A DNA stretch of 64,000 nt from Viridibacillus arenosi. Its GTDB lineage: Bacteria > Bacillota > Bacilli > Bacillales_A > Planococcaceae. Positions 57,427 to 64,000 of this stretch are shown in pieces; within the stretch, counting starts at the first letter, position 1, and each line of letters starts with the position of its first letter. A program made the translations under genes and the position numbers. The stretch is from NCBI RefSeq assembly GCF_001955655.1, contig NZ_MSPW01000002.1, positions 310,001 to 374,000 of the forward strand. Reading direction: 5' to 3'. Under the pieces are notes generated by a model that worked only from the letters and a program-made list of their open reading frames with translations, ran no database searches and had not been told where the DNA came from.

Positions 57427-58161
57427 ATGGAATTAGCTTCGTATGTTATGCCTTCTGAAAAGAAAGGATGGTGCGGACTAATTCCTTCTTTTTTGAAGCA
57501 GTATGGCAAAAAGTATCTCCTCCCAGGGATCTTGATTTTGTCGTGCTTTTTTTATTTCTACTTCTCCCAAAACCAGTCGGACACTCCCCAAACCGACATT
57601 TTCGAAACAATCCCAGAAAAAACAAAAGTGGAAGAACCATTAAATACAGAGCAACAAGAGTTACAAGGTATTATTGCGGATACATCCATAATTGTGGATG
57701 TCAAAGGTGCAGTCAAAAACCCTGGTGTTTACTCATTATCTGCAGACAGTCGAGTGATTGACGCAATTTTACTTGCTGGAGGCTATTCAAAAAATGCTAA
57801 TTCAGTAAGTATCAACCATGCTCAAAGGTTGCAAGATGAAATGGTTATTTATGTACCCAAAATAGGTGAAGAACCTTCGGAAATACAAGCCATTGCTAGT
57901 GTTCAACAATCGACTCCCACCCCTTCTACTCAAACAGGTAGTGGTAGTCAAACTGGCAGTCAGTCAGATAAGGTCAATTTAAATACGGCTGATGAAGCAA
58001 CACTAATGACTTTAAATGGTGTCGGACCTTCAAAAGCAAAAGCGATTTTAAGTTATCGTGATGACAGCGGTCCTTTCAAAACGATAGAAGATTTAAAAAA
58101 TGTCACGGGAATAGGCGATAAAACGTTCGAAAATTTACGAGACTTTATTACCGTTCAATAA
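57427..58161 (+). CDS. comEA: Competence DNA receptor ComEA
   Basis: Up to 244 residues. It binds double-stranded DNA at the cell surface and delivers it to ComEC. One membrane anchor (LLPGILILSCFFYFYF, about 31-46), a SLBB domain with VDVKGAVKNPGVYSL near 89-103, a Thr/Ser/Gln-rich linker (about 160-180) and two helix-hairpin-helix motifs with LNGVGPSKAKAILSYR near 197-212. The start is uncertain: the ATG at 57427 has no ribosome binding site and touches a TATAAT; ATG at 57448 or TTG at 57493 are alternatives. The TTG would give an N-terminus of usual length. Confidence 0.9.
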   Translation: MELASYVMPSEKKGWCGLIPSFLKQYGKKYLLPGILILSCFFYFYFSQNQSDTPQTDIFETIPEKTKVEEPLNTEQQELQGIIADTSIIVDVKGAVKNPGVYSLSADSRVIDAILLAGGYSKNANSVSINHAQRLQDEMVIYVPKIGEEPSEIQAIASVQQSTPTPSTQTGSGSQTGSQSDKVNLNTADEATLMTLNGVGPSKAKAILSYRDDSGPFKTIEDLKNVTGIGDKTFENLRDFITVQ

Positions 58162-58232
58162 ATGATCCATTGACGGTTCTAGTTGGTTATGGCTAAATTT
58201 ATAGTAGAACGATTTATTCAGGAGGCATTCAT

Positions 58233-58814
58233 ATGGAGCGTATTACTTGGGATCAATTTTTCATGGCACAAAGCCATTTATTAGCATTAAGAAGTACATG
58301 TACAAGATTAGCTGTTGGTGCGACAATCGTGCGTGATAAACGTATTATTGCAGGGGGCTATAACGGTTCGATTTCTGGAGATGATCATTGTATCGACAAA
58401 GGATGTTACGTTGTGGACAACCATTGTGTTCGTACAGTACATGCAGAGACAAATGCATTATTGCAATGTGCAAAATATGGCACATCAACAAATGGAGCAG
58501 ATTTATATGTGACACATTTTCCTTGTTTACCTTGTACAAAATCTATTATTCAATCAGGAATTCATAATTTATATTACGCAACGGATTACAAAAACAACGA
58601 GTATGCTATTGAATTGTTTAAGCAAGCTGGTGTTAATGTTGTACATGTTCCTTTTGATGATCGTAAGATTGACTTCTTAAGCAATGAGAAAATGGCGCTG
58701 TACGTCGAATTATTAAATAAGCTACGTGACAGCGGTGCTTCCAATGAGGAATTGGCCCCTTTTGAAGAGAAGGTGAAAGAGCTATTTGGCTTACAAATAT
58801 CCGACATAAAATAA
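58233..58814 (+). CDS. comEB: dCMP deaminase family protein ComEB
   Basis: 193 residues. Zinc deaminase motifs HAETNAL near 70-76 and PCLPC near 97-101 are intact, with CTRLAVGATIVRDKR at the substrate side. It turns dCMP into dUMP; in competence it is dispensable for uptake but helps place ComGA in B. subtilis. AGGAGG precedes the ATG at 58233. Confidence 0.95.
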   Translation: MERITWDQFFMAQSHLLALRSTCTRLAVGATIVRDKRIIAGGYNGSISGDDHCIDKGCYVVDNHCVRTVHAETNALLQCAKYGTSTNGADLYVTHFPCLPCTKSIIQSGIHNLYYATDYKNNEYAIELFKQAGVNVVHVPFDDRKIDFLSNEKMALYVELLNKLRDSGASNEELAPFEEKVKELFGLQISDIK

Positions 58815-58825
58815 TCTATTTTGCT

Positions 58826-61114
58826 TTGCCGGTTCTATTAGCAACGATAGCTGCTCATGAATCGGCAAAGTTACTATTTATACTAATCCCCTATAGTATT
58901 TGGCTATATTTAAAAAAAGAAAAAGTAGCCATAATGTTATGTATCGCTATTGTTACTCTCTCCTCTTATAGTTATTTCTCACATATTTTATCTACAAGAC
59001 TTACCCCTATTCCACACGTTACAAATATTACTTGGACTGATCAATATAAGGTGAATGGACAAAAGCTAAGAGGCTTTGCGAAATTGCCGAATGGTCAAAG
59101 AGTATATATTATTTTCACTATCCAATCAGAACAGCAAAAGAAGAAATTTGAAGGACAATCATTAAGTGGCTCAGTTTTTCAAGTTTCAGGCGAATTAGTC
59201 CAACCCTCGATGCCTGTACATCGTTACGCTTTTTCTATGGCAAACTATATTGAAAGTAATGGTGCGCAAGGTATTTTTGAAGTGAGAAGTTTTCAATTTG
59301 TGAAAAAAGAAAAATCACTCTCTACATTTTTTGCAGAACAAAGGTTCAAAGTGAAAAAACATATAGAAAATACATTTCCAGAAAGTTTAGTAGCTGAAGC
59401 ACAGTCTCTAATAATTGGTGAACGTGAAAATGTCGAGACAGATGTTGAGCGAGCATATCAGAAACTTGGTATAACACACCTCTTTGCCATCTCAGGCTTG
59501 CACGTTGGGCTCGTTTCGGTGCTTGTGTATGAATTATTGCTGAGGTTTCATATACGTAGAGAACATGCGACATGGGTTCTTATCATTGCGTTACCTATTT
59601 ATGCTTGTTTAGCGGGTGGTGCACCGTCTGTATGGCGAGCGGTGTCTGTCGTAGAACTAGTAATGCTAAGTAGAATTGTCTCGAATCGCTTAGCAATTGA
59701 TGATGCGCTAGCGTTGAGTTTTATTGGATTTGTGCTATTACAGCCAAGTGTTGTGTTTCAAATTGGCTTTCAGTTATCTTATCTGGCTACTGTGTCGTTA
59801 TTGTTTTCGGGGAAGATATTTTTGTTAGCGAGAAATACCTGGCAACAATCATTTGCGATTACTTTTGTTTGTCAGTTACTCGTCTATCCCTTACTTTTGT
59901 ATCATTTCTTTGAAATCAGCTTGTCTTCATTCATTGCAAATATCTTTTTTGTTCCGTTATTTTCATTTGTCGTGTTGCCTGCAAATTTATTATTGTTACT
60001 GCTAACATATGTGGCTAAACCATTGGCATGGCTTTGTTTTCTCATTTATGAACCTGTTCGTGGGTTATTGTCCGTATGTATTATGTCGTTACAGGCTATT
60101 CCGTATCAAATGTGGACGCCTGGAAGACCCTCATTGTGGCTCCTACTTCTAGCATTTGTTAGTGTCATTGTAGTATTACTGCAAGTAGAACAGAAGAAAC
60201 ATTGGTTCCTGATTACCTTGACACTTTTAATTCCTGCTTTTTTTATTCATGAAAGTCCTTCTTGGCATCAGAATTTGAAAATTACATTTTTAAGTGTCGG
60301 ACAAGGAGACTGTACTATAATTGAATTACCATTTCGTAAGGGAATTTATGTAATAGACACAGGAGGAGTACTAAGGTTCGATCAGGAGGCGTGGAAAGAG
60401 TCTAGAAAGCCTTATGAAGTTGGCAGAGGTATTGTTGTTCCTTATTTAAAAGGAAGTGGTATAGGAGCAGTAGATAAGCTTATATTGACACATGCTGATG
60501 CAGACCATGCTGAAGGTGCCGAAGAGGTTATGGAGGAAATTCGAGTTAAGGAAATTCATGTGTCCCCAAACTCTTGGCAAATGTCAGTTATGAAAGATGT
60601 TGTAGACTTCGCACAAAAGAAGAGAATCCCAATTCGTGAACAGATTGCAGGGAGGAGTTGGAAACACGGGGACACTACATTATCTTATTTATCTCCAACT
60701 GATTTGATTTATGAAGGCAATGATGACTCACTAGTTTTAATATTACAACATTCTGGTTTTCAAGCTTTGTTCACAGGTGATTTAGAACAATCAGGGGAAT
60801 TGACCTTGGTAGATAATTATACTGAGGCTATTTCGGATATGGACATTTTGAAGGTGGGACATCATGGCAGCAAAACGTCTTCAACTAAACCTTTCTTAAA
60901 TTTAGTACAGCCTCGATTATCGATATTTTCTAGTGGGTTAAATAATCGATACGGTCATCCGAATAAGGATGTTGTTGCGAGGTTTGAGGAGATGAAGTTA
61001 CCAACTTTAAATACGGCTGAGGTGGGAACAATTGAAGTAACGGTTACAAAGAATGGGTTTACAGTGTTTAAGACAATTAATCTGCACAAACAGAAAAAGA
61101 CATCATCAAAATGA
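58826..61114 (+). CDS. comEC: DNA channel protein ComEC/Rec2
   Basis: 762 residues counted from TTG at 58826. It forms the membrane channel for single-stranded DNA. N-terminal soluble OB-like part, a Competence domain of many helices (ISGLHVGLVSVLVYELL near 222, LAGGAPSVWRAVSVVE near 261) and a C-terminal metallo-beta-lactamase-like domain (SVGQGDCTIIELP, LTHADADHAEG, LFTGDLEQSGE, VGHHGSKTSS). The start is doubtful: TTG 58826 has no ribosome binding site and cuts into the first hydrophobic segment, while the open frame continues upstream with a basic-then-hydrophobic sequence (see findings). Confidence 0.93.
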   Translation: MPVLLATIAAHESAKLLFILIPYSIWLYLKKEKVAIMLCIAIVTLSSYSYFSHILSTRLTPIPHVTNITWTDQYKVNGQKLRGFAKLPNGQRVYIIFTIQSEQQKKKFEGQSLSGSVFQVSGELVQPSMPVHRYAFSMANYIESNGAQGIFEVRSFQFVKKEKSLSTFFAEQRFKVKKHIENTFPESLVAEAQSLIIGERENVETDVERAYQKLGITHLFAISGLHVGLVSVLVYELLLRFHIRREHATWVLIIALPIYACLAGGAPSVWRAVSVVELVMLSRIVSNRLAIDDALALSFIGFVLLQPSVVFQIGFQLSYLATVSLLFSGKIFLLARNTWQQSFAITFVCQLLVYPLLLYHFFEISLSSFIANIFFVPLFSFVVLPANLLLLLLTYVAKPLAWLCFLIYEPVRGLLSVCIMSLQAIPYQMWTPGRPSLWLLLLAFVSVIVVLLQVEQKKHWFLITLTLLIPAFFIHESPSWHQNLKITFLSVGQGDCTIIELPFRKGIYVIDTGGVLRFDQEAWKESRKPYEVGRGIVVPYLKGSGIGAVDKLILTHADADHAEGAEEVMEEIRVKEIHVSPNSWQMSVMKDVVDFAQKKRIPIREQIAGRSWKHGDTTLSYLSPTDLIYEGNDDSLVLILQHSGFQALFTGDLEQSGELTLVDNYTEAISDMDILKVGHHGSKTSSTKPFLNLVQPRLSIFSSGLNNRYGHPNKDVVARFEEMKLPTLNTAEVGTIEVTVTKNGFTVFKTINLHKQKKTSSK

Positions 61115-61127
61115 CAATGTCTTTTTA
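61094..61127 (+). terminator. Terminator shared by comEC and yqzM ends
   Basis: AAAAAGACAT pairs with ATGTCTTTTT. It overlaps the comEC stop region and has A- and T-runs on both sides, so it can serve both strands. Confidence 0.75.
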
Positions 61128-61135
61128 ACTGTATC

Positions 61136-61270
61136 TTATAAAGCTGCGTAATCGATGACAGTCGCAATGATGAAAATAAGTGCGAAAAATACGAATGATA
61201 CGCCAAAACCTACTCCTGAATCGATTGCGTCGTTACGCTTTGATTGTACATTTTCTTCAAATGGATTCAT
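61136..61270 (-). CDS. yqzM: YqzM family small membrane protein
   Basis: 44 residues on the minus strand, beginning MNPFEENVQSKRNDAIDSGV and ending in a membrane helix (FGVSFVFFALIFIIATVI) and DYAAL. This is nearly the same as B. subtilis YqzM, which lies at the same place between comEC and holA. AGGAGGGG is five to six bases before the ATG at 61270. Function unknown. Confidence 0.92.
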   Translation of the reverse strand: MNPFEENVQSKRNDAIDSGVGFGVSFVFFALIFIIATVIDYAAL

Positions 61271-61433
61271 TGCTACCCCTCCTAATTCTCATTAATTATA
61301 CGGTATGCCTATTAAAAAAGCTATATTGAAAAGGTAAAAATAGATGCCTGCTCTAGATTGACACAATTTGTTCAAACTCACAAAATGAGAAAATTACGGT
61401 ATACTATAATCAATGTCAATTTGAGGTGAGACT

Positions 61434-62444
61434 ATGTTTTCAACATTATGGAAAAGTATAAAAAAGGGAGATTTACAGCCAGTCTATTTACTTGCGGGCG
61501 CAGAGTCTTATTTTATAGATGAAACAATCAGGCGTATTAAAACGAGACTTGAAGAAGATGGAGATATTGAAACAATCACTATTGATTTAGATGAACAACC
61601 AGTTGATTATGTGATTGATGAATCTGATACGATCCCATTTTTCTCAAGCCAAAAACTAATCATTGCAAAAAATGCATCGTTCTTAAAAGCAACGGAAAAG
61701 GGTAAAGAGAAAATTGACCATGATCTAAAACGCTTAGAAAAATGGTTAGATCACCCGTCAGATACATCGATCACAATTTTCATTGCCCCTTATGAAAAGC
61801 TTGATGAGCGTAAAAAAGTTACAAAGTTAATGAAAGATAGAGCTGTTTATATGCTTGCTGAAACACCGAAAGAAAATGATTTAATGGTTTGGGTGCAAAA
61901 TGAAGTAAGCCAGCAACAAAAAACTATTGAACAAAATGCCATTAGTAAATTAATTGAGCTAGTAGGTATGGACATGCTTCATTTACAATCAGAGATAGAA
62001 AAGCTGAGCTTATATTTAGGTGATGAAAATACAATTACGCAAGCTCTTGTTGAAGAAATGGTTGCGAAAACGCTAGAGCAAGATGCTTTTAAGATGCTCA
62101 ATGCATATTTACACAGAGATGTTTCTAGCGCTTTAACGATTTACCATGATCTTATTCGTCAAAAGCAAGAGCCTATTGCGCTAGTAGCGTTACTTGCATC
62201 TCAGATTCGTTTAATGTCGAATGTTTATTATTTACTGAAAAAGGGATATCATTCGCAACAAATTGCAAAACAACTAAAGGTTAATCCTTATCGAGTAAAA
62301 CGAATTGTTGAAGAGCGTCGTAAAATTTCAGAGGATAGTTTACTAAAAGCATTATTTGGATTAAGTGAAGTTGATTATCAGTTAAAAACAATGAGCGGTA
62401 GAAGAGAGCGTTATTTAGAATTATTTATGATGAAACCAATATAA
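61434..62444 (+). CDS. holA: DNA polymerase III delta subunit (YqeN)
   Basis: 336 residues. It opens the sliding clamp within the clamp loader. The N-terminal AAA-like domain carries LQPVYLLAGAESYFIDETI near 14-32, followed by the usual LEKWLDHPSDTSITIFIAPYEK segment and a C-terminal domain with LHLQSEIEKLSLY and VNPYRVKRI. GAGGTGAG precedes the ATG. TATACT/TATAAT boxes at 61400-61410 are possible -10 elements without a clear -35. Confidence 0.95.
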   Translation: MFSTLWKSIKKGDLQPVYLLAGAESYFIDETIRRIKTRLEEDGDIETITIDLDEQPVDYVIDESDTIPFFSSQKLIIAKNASFLKATEKGKEKIDHDLKRLEKWLDHPSDTSITIFIAPYEKLDERKKVTKLMKDRAVYMLAETPKENDLMVWVQNEVSQQQKTIEQNAISKLIELVGMDMLHLQSEIEKLSLYLGDENTITQALVEEMVAKTLEQDAFKMLNAYLHRDVSSALTIYHDLIRQKQEPIALVALLASQIRLMSNVYYLLKKGYHSQQIAKQLKVNPYRVKRIVEERRKISEDSLLKALFGLSEVDYQLKTMSGRRERYLELFMMKPI

Positions 62445-62485
62445 GAGGAAAGCACTCTTTGTTGTAAGTGCATCAGTTTGTAGTC

Positions 62486-62530
62486 AAAAGGCATTCAGAA
62501 TAGTCATATTCTGAATGTCTTTTGTTATTT
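62486..62530 (+). terminator. Terminator after holA
   Basis: AAAAGGCATTCAGAATA pairs with TATTCTGAATGTCTTTT (one G-U) over a four-base loop, then TGTTATTTTT. Confidence 0.9.
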
Positions 62531-62620
62531 TTATATATTTTGGTAATTTAAGAACTTCTTTTTCTTTTTGGATTTTTTACATCCATTATTTTCTATATAG
62601 TTATTTTTATTACATGTGTA

Positions 62621-62744
62621 GTTGATTGGAGCGGAGGTGGTGACTCCTGCGGGAAAAGCGGACAGTCCAAGACCCTGCAGGAGCATAGCGACGAAGCGAC
62701 TTGGCGCCAGCCCGCGGAAAGCGTCCACCGTAGCGGAAATCAAC
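62621..62744 (+). repeat. GC-rich Bacillales extragenic repeat
   Basis: A 124-base GC-rich block in AT-rich surroundings, with ends GTTGATTGGAGCGGA and GCGGAAATCAAC that are inverted copies. The inside contains CTCCTGCGGGAAAAGCGGAC and CCTGCAGGAGCATAGCGACG, known to me as a widespread dispersed element of Bacillus, Lysinibacillus and relatives. A further inverted copy of ATCAACGGTC occurs just outside (GACCGTTGAT at 62774-62783), making a second hairpin. No protein is encoded. Between 62531 and 62620, and 62790 and 62911, nothing else is recognisable. Confidence 0.8.
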
Positions 62745-62911
62745 GGTCTTATCTGATTAGAATGGAAAATGGACCGTTGATGACGTGAATTTCTTCAAGT
62801 TTATCTATTTTCTGAAGCACTTACAGATAGGAGTTTATAAGTCTTAATTGCTATTTTCTATAAAAAGAATAAATCGTTAAATTTTATAAGAACTTTTTTG
62901 CTAAATAATCC

Positions 62912-63103
62912 TTATGTACCTAATATAGCTGTTACTGCAATACTCCATACAATCAAAAGAAATGATGTTGTAAGCCAAAATGTATTCGTAGCAGTTTTTT
63001 CATCTCTCTTTATTTTTTTTAGGATTGCCACGAGATTTAGACAAAAAATAATGCTTAAAATTGGAGTTAAGTAAAAACTAATGAAGATAAATGTTATATC
63101 CAT
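62912..63103 (-). CDS. Small membrane protein, 63 residues, unknown
   Basis: ATG at 63103 lies eight bases after AAGG. Two hydrophobic helices (about 3-26 and 44-61) flank a basic loop (KKIKRDEK). I do not recognise a family. An extended -10 promoter upstream and a plausible ribosome binding site support a real gene; the codon use is unremarkable. Confidence 0.55.
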   Translation of the reverse strand: MDITFIFISFYLTPILSIIFCLNLVAILKKIKRDEKTATNTFWLTTSFLLIVWSIAVTAILGT

Positions 63104-63175
63104 GCACAACACCTTCTTTCCAAATAAGTCCCTAAAACCGTACGAAGTACCTTTTGGTAATGAATTATAGTTTTT

Positions 63176-63184
63176 ATTATAACA
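63176..63184 (-). promoter_or_regulatory. Extended -10 promoter of the 63-residue protein gene
   Basis: On the minus strand TGT-TATAAT gives an extended -10 at 63176-63184; a weak TTTCAA lies 16 bases further upstream. Confidence 0.4.
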
Positions 63185-63203
63185 ATATTTCCTTATATTG
63201 AAA

Positions 63204-63412
63204 GATTTATGGAAAATGGTTAATTAGAGTTTATTTGAATAAAATAATGCGAAGGTGATTACATGAATCCAAATAGCAACAAATAGTGTTGAAGATCTTT
63301 CGGTATACTAATACGAAATCACTTTATGTCGCCAAGTTGTACGGAGTTGTTCGTATTTCGTTAATAACAATATGCTTTAATGTAACTCTTGAAAAATATA
63401 AAAATTTAAACA
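63204..63412 (+). other. Intergenic stretch without a clear gene
   Basis: The only item of note is ATG at 63263 after GAAGGTGATTAC, a good ribosome binding site, but the frame ends after seven codons (MNPNSNK). It may be the start of a decayed gene. The rest shows no gene or RNA that I recognise. Confidence 0.3.
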
Positions 63413-63443
63413 CAAAAAAAGACTAGAGAATTATCTCTAGTCC
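63413..63443 (-). terminator. Terminator of rpsT
   Basis: On the minus strand GACTAGAGA pairs with TCTCTAGTC over four bases and is followed by eight T. Confidence 0.9.
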
Positions 63444-63461
63444 CTTTGAATCCATAATGGA

Positions 63462-63710
63462 TTAAGCTTTTTTCATTAAACGAGCTTTTTGACGAGAAGC
63501 TGCGTTTTTGTGGATTAAGCCTTTAGATGCTGCTTTATCTAATGATTTAACAGCTACGCTTAAAAGTTCTTTTGCGTTATCTTCTTTAGCAACTAAAGCA
63601 GTTTCAGCTTTTTTCACAGCAGTACGCATAGCAGATTTCACTTGCGAATTTTGTGCATTAACTTTTGCGTTAGTTTTTACGCGTTTGATAGCAGATTTAA
63701 TATTTGGCAT
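63462..63710 (-). CDS. rpsT: 30S ribosomal protein S20
   Basis: 82 residues, very basic, all-helical. [20 protein letters not shown] at the start and [18 protein letters not shown] at the end are typical of S20, which binds 16S rRNA early in 30S assembly. AGGAGGTG precedes the ATG. Placement between holA and gpr is conserved. Confidence 0.97.
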   Translation of the reverse strand: MPNIKSAIKRVKTNAKVNAQNSQVKSAMRTAVKKAETALVAKEDNAKELLSVAVKSLDKAASKGLIHKNAASRQKARLMKKA

Positions 63711-63783
63711 TAACTTTCACCTCCTAAAAAGGATCGAGATGAGTAAATTCTCAACTGTTTCAAGTGTCTATACAACAGTCATC

Positions 63784-63812
63784 ATTTTAGCAAATCATAG
63801 TATAAAAATCAA
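63784..63812 (-). promoter_or_regulatory. Promoter of rpsT
   Basis: On the minus strand TTGATT (63812-63807) and TAAAAT (63789-63784) are 17 bases apart, with TG one base before the -10. It gives a leader of about 65 bases, where S20 autoregulation could act. Confidence 0.65.
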
Positions 63813-63874
63813 GCATCAAATGCAAAGAATATTTACTTGACAGTTAGAGCAAAATAAAAAGTGAGGTGATTAGT

Positions 63875-64000
63875 TTGGAAAATAATAAATGGTATCGAAC
63901 AGATTTAGTAGATGAGACGGAAGAATTTATTAATCATAAGACCGCAGAAGAGCGTGAAACATTACGTGAATCTACAGGTATTAAGGTATTAGAGGAAGAG
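63875..64000 (+). CDS. gpr: Germination protease GPR (3' partial)
   Basis: 42 codons are visible, running off the window. TTG at 63875 follows GAGGTG by six bases. The sequence MENNKWYRTDLVDETEEFIN contains the RTDL motif of the GPR propeptide, and the place after rpsT is that of gpr in B. subtilis. GPR degrades small acid-soluble spore proteins at germination. I found no convincing sigma-G promoter; CATAGTA at 63796 lacks a -35. Confidence 0.85.
   Translation, partial: MENNKWYRTDLVDETEEFINHKTAEERETLRESTGIKVLEEE

Noticed and set aside
57468-57761. Out-of-frame 97-codon reading frame within comEA, beginning ATGGTGCGG after AAAGG
   Set aside because: The Shine-Dalgarno-like bases touch the ATG, the product (Pro/Arg-rich after a hydrophobic stretch) resembles nothing, and the comEA frame encodes clear domains over the same DNA.
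63263-63286. Seven-codon frame MNPNSNK with a good ribosome binding site
   Set aside because: Too short to call a gene; perhaps the start of a decayed one.
63796-63802. CATAGTA as a sigma-G -10 for gpr
   Set aside because: No matching -35 at 17-18 bases, and the same bases lie in the spacer of the rpsT promoter.

Overview
The window is a conserved chromosomal core region of an AT-rich, endospore-forming Bacillales bacterium. An uninterrupted sigK and the start of the germination protease gene gpr show that it sporulates. Protein similarity, frequent TTG/GTG starts and gene order point to the Planococcaceae (Lysinibacillus/Solibacillus type) rather than Bacillus proper. The genus is an inference; no 16S rRNA lies in the window. 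The backbone follows the B. subtilis order secDF-recJ-apt-relA-dtd-amidase-hisS-aspS-6S RNA-tcdA-rarA-cymR-iscS-mnmA-yrrB-recD2-alaS-ireB-ruvX-yrzB-mltG-yrrMNO-udk-greA-yrrS-mtnN, then yqeG-yqeH-aroE-yhbY-nadD-yqeK-rsfS-yqeM-comEA-EB-EC-yqzM-holA-rpsT-gpr.

Layout. 1-7.8 kb: protein export (secDF, partial), DNA repair (recJ), purine salvage (apt), stringent response (relA), D-aminoacyl-tRNA editing (dtd). 8-9.8 kb: a secreted SH3b/Amidase_3 cell-wall hydrolase on the minus strand. 9.8-13.3 kb: a T-box leader followed by hisS-aspS. 13.3-13.5 kb: a 6S RNA with its own promoter. 13.8-25.6 kb: an amino-sugar island absent at this point in B. subtilis: nagB; nagA-nagR-UPF0309 SIS protein-ptsH-ptsI; a GNAT acetyltransferase; and a Lac-family PTS (IIB, IIA, IIC) with a MupG/DUF871 protein and a BadF-type amino-sugar kinase. 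NagR-like operators (and a CcpA-type cre) precede nagA, and two NagR-like operators precede the PTS genes, which ties the halves into one predicted regulon for uptake and breakdown of GlcNAc-containing sugars from chitin or peptidoglycan.

25.8-32.2 kb: tcdA, a PadR-DUF2812-ABC exporter cassette, a small P-loop kinase and rarA. 32.3-38.4 kb: cymR, iscS (behind a structured leader), mnmA, a TPR protein and recD2, which covers cysteine/sulfur control and tRNA thiolation. 38.4-49.9 kb: T-box-alaS, ireB-ruvX and two tandem DUF1292 genes, mltG, the tRNA hydroxylation/methylation set trmR-trhP1-trhP2, udk, greA, yrrS, mtnN. 49.9-52.3 kb: a 25-residue hydrophobic peptide gene, sigK and the phospholipid pair pssA/psd. 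52.4-61.1 kb: a tightly overlapping ribosome-biogenesis/NAD/shikimate operon leading into the competence operon comEABC. 61.1-64 kb: yqzM, holA, a GC-rich extragenic repeat, a small membrane protein, rpsT and the start of gpr.

Most genes are housekeeping. The less ordinary parts are the NagR/CcpA-controlled amino-sugar island with the general PTS genes inside it, the hisS T-box with overlapping candidate specifiers, the switch-like leader of iscS, the duplicated promoter/operator of the PadR cassette, the small peptide gene whose terminator is shared with the sigK coding end, and a comEC that seems to lack a conventional start codon where one is needed.
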